Part shown: one piece after another, positions 10,558 to 19,263 of the stretch
Layout of the letters: the number at the start of each line of letters is the position of its first letter
How positions within the stretch are numbered: position 1 is the stretch's first letter
Source: Thalassovita litoralis
GTDB taxonomy: Bacteria > Pseudomonadota > Alphaproteobacteria > Rhodobacterales > Rhodobacteraceae
Assembly: GCF_900182725.1 (NCBI RefSeq)
Contig: NZ_FXTO01000003.1
Location: 124,001-188,000 of the forward strand
Length of the DNA: 64,000 bases
Direction: 5' to 3'
The notes under the pieces: generated by a model
The model's database searches: none
Told to the model about the DNA's origin: nothing
Seen by the model: only the letters and a program-made list of their open reading frames with translations
Made by a program: the position numbers and the translations under genes

Positions 10558-11523
10558 TTAGGGGCAGGCTAAGCCGTCCCTTGCATCGGCACTGGCGTCC
10601 ACCCGGCCCAGACCCGGCAAATCCCCCCGCGCCACTGCCGCCCGGCTGTGCTGAAGAAAGGCGCGGACCGCGTTGGATTTATCCGCATCGCGCGGCATCA
10701 AAAGCCCCATCTTCATCGCCCGCACTGGTCCCGTCATCGGAATGAATTGCAACGGTTTGCCATCCGGTGACAGGCTGTTCAGCGGGCGCACATTGGCGAT
10801 GGAATAGCCATAGCCATTCGCCACCAGACTGCGCATCACCGCCATATCGCGCGTGCGTTCGGCAATCCGCGGCTTGGTTCCGGTTCCGGCAAAGAACGAC
10901 AGGAAATAATCCGCGCTCAGCGGCAGGTCCAGCAGCACCATCGGATGATCCCGCAAATCGGCCACCGAAACCCCGGCCCGACCGGCCAGCGGGTGTGCCT
11001 CATTCACCAACACGAAAGGCGGTAATTCCACCAGCGGGGCGAATTGCAGATCGGCGGGAACCTCCAGATCATAGGTCAGCGCTACGTCGATTTCCGACCG
11101 GCGCAGCCCGCTGATGATATCCGCTTGGTTCAATTCATATTGGCGCAGCCGTACATCGGGGTAATCCGCCTCGAAACTGCGGCGCAGCGCAGGCAGCACC
11201 ATTTGCGCGAATGTCACCAGACAGCCCACCGACATCGGACCCCGGACAGACCCGGAAATATCCCCGGCAATATCCATCAAAAGCCCCGCCTCGCGCAGGA
11301 CCACACGGGCCTGTTCCAGCATTTGCCGCCCGCCCTGCGTCAGCGATAGCCCCTGTGCGTGTTGGCGCACGAAAAGCGGCAGGCCGAATTCCTGTTCCAA
11401 CTGGGTGATGGCCGCAGAAATCGACGGCGAGGACACATTGATCCGTTCCGATGCCTTGGCGATACTGCCGGTATCACCAACAGCCACGAAATATTCAAGC
11501 TGCCGGAGCGTATATCTCAGCAT
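10558..11523 (-). CDS. LysR family transcriptional regulator
   Basis: A 321-residue regulator. The start at 11523 (MLRYTLRQLEYFVAV) places the winged helix-turn-helix at residues 1-60 as usual; the longer open frame upstream has no homologous look. The substrate-binding domain spans about 90-300. It lies on the same strand between the DUF1028 gene and the TMADH-like gene (87-base gap), so it probably controls the whole 5.9-14.2 kb catabolic block. Possible binding sites are the palindromes at 12835-12870. Confidence 0.88.
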   Translation of the reverse strand: MLRYTLRQLEYFVAVGDTGSIAKASERINVSSPSISAAITQLEQEFGLPLFVRQHAQGLSLTQGGRQMLEQARVVLREAGLLMDIAGDISGSVRGPMSVGCLVTFAQMVLPALRRSFEADYPDVRLRQYELNQADIISGLRRSEIDVALTYDLEVPADLQFAPLVELPPFVLVNEAHPLAGRAGVSVADLRDHPMVLLDLPLSADYFLSFFAGTGTKPRIAERTRDMAVMRSLVANGYGYSIANVRPLNSLSPDGKPLQFIPMTGPVRAMKMGLLMPRDADKSNAVRAFLQHSRAAVARGDLPGLGRVDASADARDGLACP

Positions 11524-11652
11524 CTGGGGGCCTTGTCCTGTCGCGTTGACCCCAGCATTGACCGCGATCCCCGCAGGTTTCAAGGGCGGGCACCGATTTG
11601 TGGGCCGCCCCGAAACCCGTTGCGTATTTTCACCGCGCGGCACAATCCCGGC

Positions 11653-12327
11653 TTATTCGTCCCCCGGCACGCCATAAGACGGCGCTTCGCGCGGATCCAG
11701 CGCCCGCTGAATATAGGCGTCCAACTGCGGTTTATAGATGTCCCACGCGGTCGCTATCGCCTCGATCGGGCAATCTTCGGTCCAGTCACAGCGCAGATCG
11801 GCCACAGGCCAGGCCACCCGGTCCACCAGCATCATACCCGCCGAATGCACCGGACCGGCCTCGCCCCCGGCGGCCAGACCGGCCCGCATGGCCGCGATCA
11901 GCCGGTCGCCCAGATGCCCCCGCGCTGTCACGAACCCATCCACGATGGCCTGCGGCACGCCGTCATTCGCCAGCAAATTCCCGCCCGAGGCCACGTTATC
12001 CCCCTGCGCCTGCGTCCAGATGCCCAGACTGTTCGGCCCGGAATGAATGGCGGTTCCGCCCTGCGCGTCCACGGCCAACACCTGCCGATATTCGATGAAA
12101 CTGCCGCGCTTTTGCACCTCGGCCACGGCTTCGGCGGCGCTTAGCCCGTCTTGCATCAAATCCAGCGCCAGCGGACCCAGCCGGGGATCGGTCACGTTTT
12201 GCGAGGCCACAGCCCCCACCCCGGCCCGCGCATAGGCGCAGCGCGCCGCAACTGCCGGTGACGACGATGAAATCGCCACCCCAAACATGCCGGTTTCCGC
12301 GCAGCGCGCCACAAGCGAAAATGTCAT
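11653..12327 (-). CDS. DUF1028 family Ntn-type hydrolase
   Basis: A 224-residue protein matching the DUF1028 family from MTFSLVARCAETGMFGVAISS through GVGAVASQNVTDPRLGP to the GGNLLAN region. The fold is predicted to be of the Ntn-hydrolase type, and some members are linked to nucleobase or amino-acid breakdown, but no activity can be assigned. It begins 4 bases after the RidA-type gene, which indicates translational linkage. Confidence 0.85.
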   Translation of the reverse strand: MTFSLVARCAETGMFGVAISSSSPAVAARCAYARAGVGAVASQNVTDPRLGPLALDLMQDGLSAAEAVAEVQKRGSFIEYRQVLAVDAQGGTAIHSGPNSLGIWTQAQGDNVASGGNLLANDGVPQAIVDGFVTARGHLGDRLIAAMRAGLAAGGEAGPVHSAGMMLVDRVAWPVADLRCDWTEDCPIEAIATAWDIYKPQLDAYIQRALDPREAPSYGVPGDE

Positions 12328-12331
12328 GGGC

Positions 12332-12748
12332 TTACTCCGGGATTACAGCGGTGGCGTCGATTTCCACCAGCCATTCGGGCCGCGCCAAGGCCTGCACCAC
12401 CAGCCCCGTCGAAACCGGGTACACGCCTTTGATATATTCGCCCATCGTGCGATAGACCGCCTCGCGGTGGCGGACGTCGGTGATATAGACCACCACCTTT
12501 ACCAGATGTTCCATATCGCCGCCCGCTTCTTCGATCAGTTGGCGGATGTTTTGCATGACCTTGTGGGTCTGCTCCACCGGATCGTGGCTGTCGATATTCA
12601 CCGCATCGTCCAGATTTTGCGGGCATTGCCCCCGCATCCAGACGGTTTTGCCGCCCTGTGTGACCACGGCCTGACACAGATCGTTGTCCAGCTTCTGTTC
12701 GGGATAGGTGTCTTTGGTGTTGAATTTGCGAATGCGGGTATGGGCCAT
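12332..12748 (-). CDS. RidA family protein
   Basis: A 138-residue YjgF/YER057c/UK114-family protein. RidA proteins hydrolyse reactive enamine/imine intermediates released by PLP and flavin enzymes; others in the family are specialised deaminases. The C-terminal segment RPEWLVEIDATAVIPE carries the conserved Glu. The start at 12748 (MAHTRIRKF) was chosen because the much longer open frame lies antisense to the monooxygenase. A RidA-like function fits an operon with imine-forming amine oxidation. Confidence 0.88.
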   Translation of the reverse strand: MAHTRIRKFNTKDTYPEQKLDNDLCQAVVTQGGKTVWMRGQCPQNLDDAVNIDSHDPVEQTHKVMQNIRQLIEEAGGDMEHLVKVVVYITDVRHREAVYRTMGEYIKGVYPVSTGLVVQALARPEWLVEIDATAVIPE

Positions 12749-12834
12749 TGGGGTCTCCGGCGATGGATGGGCAGATTTGGTCAGGATTTCATACCTGCCT
12801 GCCCGGATGAAAGAACGGACTGGCTTATTGCTGA

Positions 12835-12870
12835 TTAGGCCGGGCCTAAGCGTATCCCAACATGGCTTAG
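12835..12870. promoter_or_regulatory. Palindromes in the RidA/monooxygenase divergent promoter
   Basis: TTAGGCC-G-GGCCTAA (12835-12849) is a perfect 15-base palindrome. CTAAGC (12846-12851) and GCTTAG (12865-12870) form an overlapping, wider inverted repeat. They lie in the 228-base gap between divergent genes of one block, so they are candidate operators, most simply for the nearby LysR protein. Confidence 0.5.
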
Positions 12871-12976
12871 TCATACCCCAAGCAATGCTTTCGCAAATCA
12901 TGCTTTCCGGGGTCGGACCCGCGCTTTTAGGGTGGGCGGATGACCCTGACAGACATAGCCCGAAAGGACCCCACGA

Positions 12977-14260
12977 ATGGCCCCCACGAAAATTGATACG
13001 CTGGTTGTCGGCGCCGGACAGGCCGGTATCGCCATGAGCGAACACCTGTCCCGCAACGGGGTGGCGCATGTCGTGCTGGAACGCGACCGGATCGCGGAAC
13101 GCTGGCGGTCTGAACGCTGGGATTCGCTGGTGGCGAATGGCCCGGCATGGCACGATCGGTTCCCCGGCATGGAATTTCCCAACTGCGGCCCCGATGATTT
13201 CGTCGCTAAAGACTCCGTGGCCGATTATTTCGTGGACTACGCCAAAATGATCGACGCCCCGGTAAAATGCGGCGTCACTGTGCAAAGCGTGGTCAAGAAC
13301 GAAGGGGCCGAGGGCTTTCGCGTCACCACCAGCGAGGGGGACTATGACGCGCTGAACGTGGTGGCCGCGACCGGGCCTTTTCAGGTGCCGGTGATCCCGC
13401 CGATGATCCCCGACAGCGTTGGCATCCCGCAAATGCACTCGGCCGCGTATCGCAACCCCGATCAACTGCCCGAAGGGGCGGTGCTGGTGGTGGGGGCCGG
13501 ATCGTCCGGCGTTCAGATCGCGGATGAATTGCTGCGGGCGGGCAAAACGGTTTACCTGTCGGTCGGGCCACATGACCGCCCCCCGCGCAGCTATCGCGGG
13601 CGGGATTTCGTGTGGTGGCTGGGTGTGCTGGGCAAATGGAACGCCGCCACCCCGCCGCAAGGGGCCGAACATGTCACGATTTCCGTCAGCGGCGCACATG
13701 GCGGGCATACGGTGGATTTCCGGCAACTGGCCGAACGCGGCATGAAACTGGTCGGGCGTACCGAAAGCTATGACAACGGCACCCTGCATTTCGCCGATGA
13801 TCTGGCCGATAATATCAACGCGGGCGATGCGAATTACCTGTCCGTTCTGGACGAGGCAGACGCCTATATCGCCCGCAACGGGCTGGACCTGCCCGAAGAA
13901 CCCGCCGCCCGCCGGATCGGCCCGGACCCCGATTGCATGACCCATCCGCTGCGTGAACTGGATTTGGCACAGGCTGGGGTTGGCGTGATCCTGTGGGCCA
14001 CCGGATTTGCACAGGACTATAGCTGGCTGCAACTGGACGTGTTCGACGACAACGGAAAGCCCAGACACCAGCGCGGCGTATCACCTGAACCGGGCATTTT
14101 CTTTTTGGGGCTGCCGTGGCAATCACGGCGCGGGTCGTCGTTCATCTGGGGGGTGTGGCACGATGCCAAACATGTGGCCGATCAGATCGTCACCACGCGC
14201 GGCTATATGGAATATCACGTAGCCGCCGGAACCGGGGCACAGGGCACATCCGCCGCCTGA
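12977..14260 (+). CDS. Flavin-containing monooxygenase (CzcO/FMO type)
   Basis: A 427-residue FAD/NADPH oxidoreductase. The FAD-binding motif VVGAGQAGIA is at residues 10-19 and the NADPH-binding motif VVGAGSSGVQ at about 173-182. ATGF near residue 346 is the conserved FMO-type motif. Such enzymes oxygenate N, S or carbonyl carbon of small substrates. Divergent from the RidA/DUF1028 genes, it may be the first oxidative step of the same pathway, but the substrate is unknown. The start follows an AAAGGA Shine-Dalgarno sequence. Confidence 0.87.
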   Translation: MAPTKIDTLVVGAGQAGIAMSEHLSRNGVAHVVLERDRIAERWRSERWDSLVANGPAWHDRFPGMEFPNCGPDDFVAKDSVADYFVDYAKMIDAPVKCGVTVQSVVKNEGAEGFRVTTSEGDYDALNVVAATGPFQVPVIPPMIPDSVGIPQMHSAAYRNPDQLPEGAVLVVGAGSSGVQIADELLRAGKTVYLSVGPHDRPPRSYRGRDFVWWLGVLGKWNAATPPQGAEHVTISVSGAHGGHTVDFRQLAERGMKLVGRTESYDNGTLHFADDLADNINAGDANYLSVLDEADAYIARNGLDLPEEPAARRIGPDPDCMTHPLRELDLAQAGVGVILWATGFAQDYSWLQLDVFDDNGKPRHQRGVSPEPGIFFLGLPWQSRRGSSFIWGVWHDAKHVADQIVTTRGYMEYHVAAGTGAQGTSAA

Positions 14261-14293
14261 TATGCGCCCCTGTTTCCGGGCGTTTGGTTCCAT

Positions 14294-14325
14294 ATCAACG
14301 GGCCGCCAGAATACGGCCCGTTGAT
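14294..14325. terminator. Terminator hairpin between convergent genes
   Basis: ATCAACGGGCCG (14294-14305) and CGGCCCGTTGAT (14314-14325) form a perfect 12-bp stem with an 8-base loop. It separates the monooxygenase gene from the convergent outer-membrane protein gene. No long T-run follows. Confidence 0.7.
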
Positions 14326-14343
14326 CCGTTTACGATCAAGCGA

Positions 14344-15261
14344 TCAGAACACACCCAGCAAGGTCGACGTCAGGGTCGAATGACGCCCTTCGGCAACAGA
14401 GCTGGCCAGACTGTTCAGCGGTGCCTTGGTGCCTGCGGCGCCCAGCGGCAGGCTCAGCCCGACGCGGATGGTATCCAGATCTTCATCGAACAGACCGTCC
14501 ACGCTGAGCGAGGTGCGGGCCAGTTCCATCGTCAGCAGCACAGGCCGCCCGGAAATATCGAAGCGGTAGCCCGCCCCCAACCCAACCGAGGTTGCATCAA
14601 GGCTGTCGCCCATAACATCCAGCGACGCCATATCCAGACCGCCGAAAACCATCCAGCGATCATTCAGCATATGGGTTGCCGACAAACCAATTGCAGTCAG
14701 ATCGACATCGGGAATGCCTGCCCCCGACAGGCGCGACAGTCCCGCCCGCAGCGTCATGTTGGTCCGATCAGATACCGCAAAAGACATGCGCAGCCCTGCG
14801 TCTTTCAGGTCCAGACCAGCGGGCATTTCCGGGTCGGTTTCCGATTTCCCGGCATACAGCTCCACCGCGACGCGGTCCGTTTTATAGCCCATCGTCAGAC
14901 CGAAGGAACGCATCGAAATATCTTCGTTGATAATCGTCAGTTCCATCGCAGATTTTTCGGCATATGCCCCCAGCGACCAGTGATTGCCAAAGGCATAGCT
15001 GGCTTCCAGATCATAGGTGGACATCTGAAGCTGCCCCGGCAGACCGTCAGTGTCATGGTTCGACAGGCCAACGCCGCCGCTCAGGCTGAAACCGTTGGCA
15101 AAATTCGCGGACCCGGCGAAATCCAGCGTGGCACCGCTTAGATCGTCGCTCAGGCCGGGAATATCCGTCGAGCTGTAGCCCAGTGTCAGCATCCCGCTCA
15201 TTTCCTGTGCGGATGCAGCGGCAGGAAGCATTGCCGCGATGAGTGCAATCATTTTTTTCAT
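14344..15261 (-). CDS. Putative outer-membrane beta-barrel protein
   Basis: A 305-residue exported protein. The N-terminus MKKMIALIAAMLPAAASAQE is a signal peptide with cleavage likely after ASA. The rest is made of alternating short polar/hydrophobic strands with Gly and aromatic residues (for example SLGAYAEKS, VGLGAGYRF), and the last residue is Phe, typical of BAM-recognised outer-membrane proteins. The later part shows a porin-like repeat pattern, but no named family was recognised. A single-gene unit with its own terminator. Confidence 0.7.
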   Translation of the reverse strand: MKKMIALIAAMLPAAASAQEMSGMLTLGYSSTDIPGLSDDLSGATLDFAGSANFANGFSLSGGVGLSNHDTDGLPGQLQMSTYDLEASYAFGNHWSLGAYAEKSAMELTIINEDISMRSFGLTMGYKTDRVAVELYAGKSETDPEMPAGLDLKDAGLRMSFAVSDRTNMTLRAGLSRLSGAGIPDVDLTAIGLSATHMLNDRWMVFGGLDMASLDVMGDSLDATSVGLGAGYRFDISGRPVLLTMELARTSLSVDGLFDEDLDTIRVGLSLPLGAAGTKAPLNSLASSVAEGRHSTLTSTLLGVF

Positions 15262-15375
15262 TGTGGTTCTCCAAGACTATATTCCAAACGGAATACCTTC
15301 TCGAGAGCTACAACCTGTGGGTGCGCGACCTCAAATGTGCATAGGAACCAATGCCCTATCCTTTGAAACGGTGAC

Positions 15376-15834
15376 TTAGGGGCCACAAGTTCCGTGATCT
15401 TTCATCGCCTGTTGTAAATCGTCCAACGCATCAGAATTCACAGCCCCGATCCAACCGACCAGCCAGTTTAACGCATCGCCCGGTATTTCCGTGATAAAGC
15501 TGCGGCTTTCCGGGTTGATGCCGGACAATTCCGACAGGACATTAGCCATCCGCACCACGGCGTAATCCGCATCATTCCCGACCAGATAGGCGCAGGCCAC
15601 CTGTGTCACGGCCGGATCAAGCGCGCTTTTCTTCATCAAATGGCGGCGTATATCTGCCGGGTCCAGGCTGGACAGGGACACAGACCGGAAATCAATCAGA
15701 ACAGGCCGCCCCACGGTTTCAGGCGGTATCTTTTCTGAATTTGTCTGAAGCGAAATCAGTTCCTCAAGGGTAAATGGGTCAGCGGCGCGGATAAAATGCA
15801 ATCCAAGCGCGTCGAAATAGCGATGATACAGCAC
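15376..15834 (-). CDS. Hypothetical protein, possibly STAS/SpoIIAA-like
   Basis: A 152-residue soluble protein without signal peptide or membrane segment. The pattern PVLIDFRSVSLSSL, then ACAYLVGNDADYAVVRMA, recalls the small STAS-like (SpoIIAA-like) alpha/beta proteins seen near regulators, but this is a weak resemblance. It stands alone downstream of a 376-base gene-free stretch and 114 bases from the outer-membrane protein gene. Function unknown. Confidence 0.55.
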   Translation of the reverse strand: MLYHRYFDALGLHFIRAADPFTLEELISLQTNSEKIPPETVGRPVLIDFRSVSLSSLDPADIRRHLMKKSALDPAVTQVACAYLVGNDADYAVVRMANVLSELSGINPESRSFITEIPGDALNWLVGWIGAVNSDALDDLQQAMKDHGTCGP

Positions 15835-16210
15835 GTTGGGCTGCTCCTGAAATCGGGGCCAGAAAAATAAAGCGGCCGTTCATTTGGAAACCAAAAACAA
15901 CAATGCGGACAGGATTGCGGTCTTCGGATTTAAATTCCACCCGTAAAGACCTGCATCCCTTCCAGAAAGGCACTTGCCCATAGCTTTGGCAGAAGCCTTC
16001 CCTAACGGCAACCGATGACTTGCAATCTGTGCCGGGACTTTCCCTTTACATTCAGGGCGGTGCATGTTGTGCTTAGGGCGCAGCCCGGAGCATTGACGCC
16101 TAATCAGGGGAATACATCCGGGAAATCAGCCATGCGGGCTGGTGACTGGCCGTGAACCCGAAGATCCGCGGTCCGAAAAGTCGAAAAGATCTGGGAGGGA
16201 AACCCCTACA
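15835..16210. other. Gene-free stretch upstream of the betaine transporter
   Basis: A 376-base interval between the divergent hypothetical gene and the betaine-binding protein gene. Only short shadow frames are present. A TTGACG at 16093-16098 could be a -35 element for the transporter, but no convincing -10 lies 16-18 bases further on. A strong GGGAGGG Shine-Dalgarno sequence ends the stretch at 16193-16199. No repeat or RNA gene was seen. Confidence 0.5.
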
Positions 16211-17218
16211 ATGTCTCACATTCTCAAAGGTGCAATTGGCGCCGGCCTTTTGGTATTCGCAGCAAACCAAGGTTTAGCACAAGATTGCGGTGAAATCTCG
16301 ATCGCGGAAATGGATTGGGCGTCAGCGGAACTGATGGCCAATGTCGACTCGATCATTCTGAGCGAAGGGTATGGCTGCGACGTGGAACTGGTCCCCGGTG
16401 CGACCACCACCACCTTTGCGTCCATGTCCGAAAAGGGACAGCCCGACGTGGCCCCCGAACTGTGGATCAACGCGGTGCGCGACATGCTGATGGCCGCACA
16501 GGCCGAAGGCACGCTTGTCACCCTGAACGATGGCCCGATCACCGATCTGGGCGAAGGCTGGTGGCTGACCCCTGAATTTGCCGCCAAACACCCCGAACTG
16601 GACACCGTGGAAAAGGTGCTGGCGCATCCTGAACTGTTCCCCTACGCCGAGGACGAAAGCAAAGGCGCCTTTGTCGGCTGTCCGGCGGGCTGGGGCTGCC
16701 AGTTGGTGAACGCCAACCTGTTCCGCGCCTTTGACATGGAAGCAAAGGGCTGGGTTCTGGTTGATCCCGGTTCGGCTGCGGGTCTGGACGGGTCGATGTC
16801 CAAAGCGGTGGAACGCAGCGAGCCCTGGTTCGGATATTACTGGTCGCCCACGTCGATGATCGGCAAATACAACATGGTCAAACTGCCGTTCGAGGCCGAA
16901 TGGGCCGGGCGGGACAACTGGGACGGCTGTATTGCACTGGCCGAACAGGATTGCGCCGACCCCAAGCCGACCTCGTGGACCGTGTCCGAGGTGAACACCG
17001 TCGTCACCGACGATTTCATCGGCAAGGCCGGACCCGCGCAGGACTATTTCAAAAAGCGCGTGTTCCCCGGTGCCATCATGAACAACATGCTGGTCTTCAT
17101 GAGCGAAAATCAGGCCACGGGCGAAGATGCTGCTTATGAGTTCCTTGCGACCCAAGAAGATGTCTGGACCAAGTGGGTTCCGGCGGATGTTGCCGCCAAA
17201 GTGCGCGACGCGCTTTGA
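16211..17218 (+). CDS. proX: Glycine/proline betaine ABC transporter, periplasmic binding protein
   Basis: A 335-residue OpuAC/ProX-family binding protein. The start at 16211 gives a clean signal peptide, MSHILKGAIGAGLLVFAANQ, with cleavage after GLA; the longer frame upstream does not, and the strong Shine-Dalgarno sequence at 16193-16199 agrees. Family features include the early TTTFASMSEKGQPDVAPELW and several Trp/Tyr-rich segments (GWWLTPEF, WFGYYWSP) that usually form the aromatic cage for quaternary ammonium. It is the first gene of a proX-proW-proV operon next to the ectoine genes, so osmoprotectant uptake is the likely role. Confidence 0.87.
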   Translation: MSHILKGAIGAGLLVFAANQGLAQDCGEISIAEMDWASAELMANVDSIILSEGYGCDVELVPGATTTTFASMSEKGQPDVAPELWINAVRDMLMAAQAEGTLVTLNDGPITDLGEGWWLTPEFAAKHPELDTVEKVLAHPELFPYAEDESKGAFVGCPAGWGCQLVNANLFRAFDMEAKGWVLVDPGSAAGLDGSMSKAVERSEPWFGYYWSPTSMIGKYNMVKLPFEAEWAGRDNWDGCIALAEQDCADPKPTSWTVSEVNTVVTDDFIGKAGPAQDYFKKRVFPGAIMNNMLVFMSENQATGEDAAYEFLATQEDVWTKWVPADVAAKVRDAL

Positions 17219-17234
17219 CCCTGTGATCCCATCA

Positions 17235-17264
17235 GAAGGGCCCGGTCACGAAGCCGGGCCCTTC
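17235..17264 (+). terminator. Hairpin between binding-protein and permease genes
   Basis: GAAGGGCCCGG (17235-17245) and CCGGGCCCTTC (17254-17264) form a perfect 11-bp stem with an 8-base loop. No T-run follows. It lies within the operon, so it more likely stabilises the binding-protein mRNA or causes partial termination than ends the transcript. Confidence 0.65.
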
Positions 17265-17291
17265 GTCTATCTGTAAAGGCAGGACAAACTC

Positions 17292-18179
17292 ATGGATTTT
17301 CTATTGGAGTTTCCGTCACTGGGCCGATCGGACCTGAGCGCATTGCGCCGGGGCATCGACGGCACATTCCGCGAATTCACCCGCGCCTGGGGGGAATCGA
17401 TTGAAAACTTTTTCGACCCGCTGCTGGCGTTCCTTGTCTGGTTTGAAAAGCTGCTGCAAGCGACCCCGTGGCCCATCATCATCCTGATCCTTGCCGGGCT
17501 GGCATGGGCCGGGTCGCGGTCATGGAAGATCACGCTGGGCAGTGTGGTCGCCTTTGTCGTCATCGGCTTTCTGGGCATGTGGGAGGACACGATGTCCACC
17601 CTTGCAATCATATCGGTTGCCACATTCCTGTGTATTCTGGTGGGTATCCCGCTGGGCATTCTGATGGCGCGGTTTGACCGGGCGCAGGCAATCATCACCC
17701 CCATTCTGGACGTGATGCAAACCATCCCCAGCTTCGTTTATCTGATCCCCGTGGTGATGCTGCTGGGCATCGGCAAGGTGCCGGGGCTGCTGGCCGTGTG
17801 CATTTATGCGCTGCCGCCGCTGGTGCGTCTGACCAATCTGGGCATCCGTCTGGTGGACAAAAGCGTGATGGAGGCCGCCGAGGCCTTTGGCGCATCGAAC
17901 AAGGAAAAGCTGTTCGGCGTACAAATCCCGCTGGCGCTGCCCAATATTTTTGCCGGGATCAACCAGACGATCATGATGGCGCTGTCGATGGTGGTGATCG
18001 CCTCGATGATCGGTGTGCAGGGTTTGGGCGTGCCGGTGCTGCGGGCGATTTCCAATCAATATCTGGCGCTGGGTCTGATGAACGGTCTGGCCATCGTGGC
18101 GCTGGCGATCATCTTTGACCGGGTCAGCCAAACCTATGGCAAACGCCTGCAATCCTATCGGGAGGCCGGGCATGGCTGA
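17292..18179 (+). CDS. proW: Glycine/proline betaine ABC transporter, permease
   Basis: A 295-residue inner-membrane permease of the ProW/OpuAB type. After a soluble N-terminal about 60 residues come six to seven hydrophobic segments. The motif EAAEAFGASNKEKLFGVQIP (about 196-215) is the cytoplasmic EAA loop that docks onto the ATPase. Its last 8 bases overlap the start of proV. Works with the binding protein and ATPase to import betaines. Confidence 0.92.
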   Translation: MDFLLEFPSLGRSDLSALRRGIDGTFREFTRAWGESIENFFDPLLAFLVWFEKLLQATPWPIIILILAGLAWAGSRSWKITLGSVVAFVVIGFLGMWEDTMSTLAIISVATFLCILVGIPLGILMARFDRAQAIITPILDVMQTIPSFVYLIPVVMLLGIGKVPGLLAVCIYALPPLVRLTNLGIRLVDKSVMEAAEAFGASNKEKLFGVQIPLALPNIFAGINQTIMMALSMVVIASMIGVQGLGVPVLRAISNQYLALGLMNGLAIVALAIIFDRVSQTYGKRLQSYREAGHG

Positions 18180-19194
18180 CGACACCAAGATTTCCATCCG
18201 CAACCTGTACAAGATTTTCGGCGACAATCCGCAAACGGCGCTGAAACAGGTCCATGGCGGCATGGGCAAGGACGAACTGCTGGACAAGACCGGGCATGTG
18301 CTGGGCCTGAATGACATTTCGTTGGATATTCCCGCGAACAAGCTACAGGTCATCATGGGCCTGTCCGGGTCGGGCAAATCCACGCTGATCCGTCACCTGA
18401 ACCGCCTGATCGAACCCACTGCGGGCGAAATCTGGATTGATGGCGATGACGTGATGGCGATGGGACCAAACCAGTTGCGTGATCTGCGCCGGTTCAAGAT
18501 GTCGATGGTGTTCCAGAACTTTGCCCTGCTGCCGCATCGCAAGGTGTTGGAAAATGTCATCTATGGGCTGGGCATTCAGGGCGTGGACGAATCCGAGGCC
18601 ACGAAACGCGCCGCGCATTGGCTGGACCGTGTCGGATTGGCCGGGTACGAGGATTACTATCCCGGTCAGCTATCCGGCGGGATGCAACAGCGTGTGGGGC
18701 TGGCCCGCGCGCTGGCCACCGATGCCGATATCCTGCTGATGGACGAGGCGTTTTCGGCGCTGGACCCGCTGATCCGCACGGATATGCAATCCATCCTGCT
18801 GGAACTGCAACAAGAGCTGAACAAAACCATCGTGTTCATCACGCATGATCTGGACGAGGCCATGCGGATTGGCGACACCATCGCCATTCTGCGGGATGGG
18901 TGTCTGGTGCAATCTGGTGACGGGCAAGACATCGTTCTGCGCCCGGCGGATGATTACATTGCGGAATTCACCCGCGAAATCAATCGCAGCAAGGTGATCC
19001 GCATTCGCGCCCTGCAACGGCCGATTGCCGGGGATGCCCCTGTGGGTGAACCGCTGCCATCCTCGACTGTGCTGGCGGATGCGCTGGAAAAACTGGTCGC
19101 GGCCCCTGCGCAGGCGCTGCCTGTGGCGGATAAATCCGGCAAGGTTGTGGGTCAGGTGCATCTGAATGATGCGGTCAAGGCGCTGCACGCCTGA
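18172..19194 (+). CDS. proV: Glycine/proline betaine ABC transporter, ATP-binding protein
   Basis: A 340-residue ATPase. Walker A GLSGSGKST, signature LSGGMQQRVGLARAL, Walker B ILLMDEAFSALD and the switch His in FITHDLDEA are intact. The last about 70 residues resemble a reduced CBS-type region, used in related transporters for osmotic or ionic gating. The start at 18172 overlaps the proW stop by 8 bases; an upstream frame extension is not needed. Confidence 0.92.
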   Translation: MADDTKISIRNLYKIFGDNPQTALKQVHGGMGKDELLDKTGHVLGLNDISLDIPANKLQVIMGLSGSGKSTLIRHLNRLIEPTAGEIWIDGDDVMAMGPNQLRDLRRFKMSMVFQNFALLPHRKVLENVIYGLGIQGVDESEATKRAAHWLDRVGLAGYEDYYPGQLSGGMQQRVGLARALATDADILLMDEAFSALDPLIRTDMQSILLELQQELNKTIVFITHDLDEAMRIGDTIAILRDGCLVQSGDGQDIVLRPADDYIAEFTREINRSKVIRIRALQRPIAGDAPVGEPLPSSTVLADALEKLVAAPAQALPVADKSGKVVGQVHLNDAVKALHA

Positions 19195-19216
19195 TCCCAG
19201 CCCAGCACACCAACAC

Positions 19217-19245
19217 AAAAGGCGGCGCTAAATGCGCCGCCTTTT
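19217..19245. terminator. Bidirectional terminator between proV and ask
   Basis: AAAAGGCGGCGC (19217-19228) and GCGCCGCCTTTT (19234-19245) form a perfect 12-bp stem with loop TAAAT. The terminal A and T runs allow termination from both directions, fitting the convergent operons. Confidence 0.9.
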
Positions 19246-19263
19246 ATTGTTTATGCAAGCTGA

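Noticed and set aside
12749-14068. N-terminal extension of the RidA frame to 578 residues
   Set aside because: The extra 440 residues are antisense to the flavin monooxygenase; the RidA family starts at 12748.
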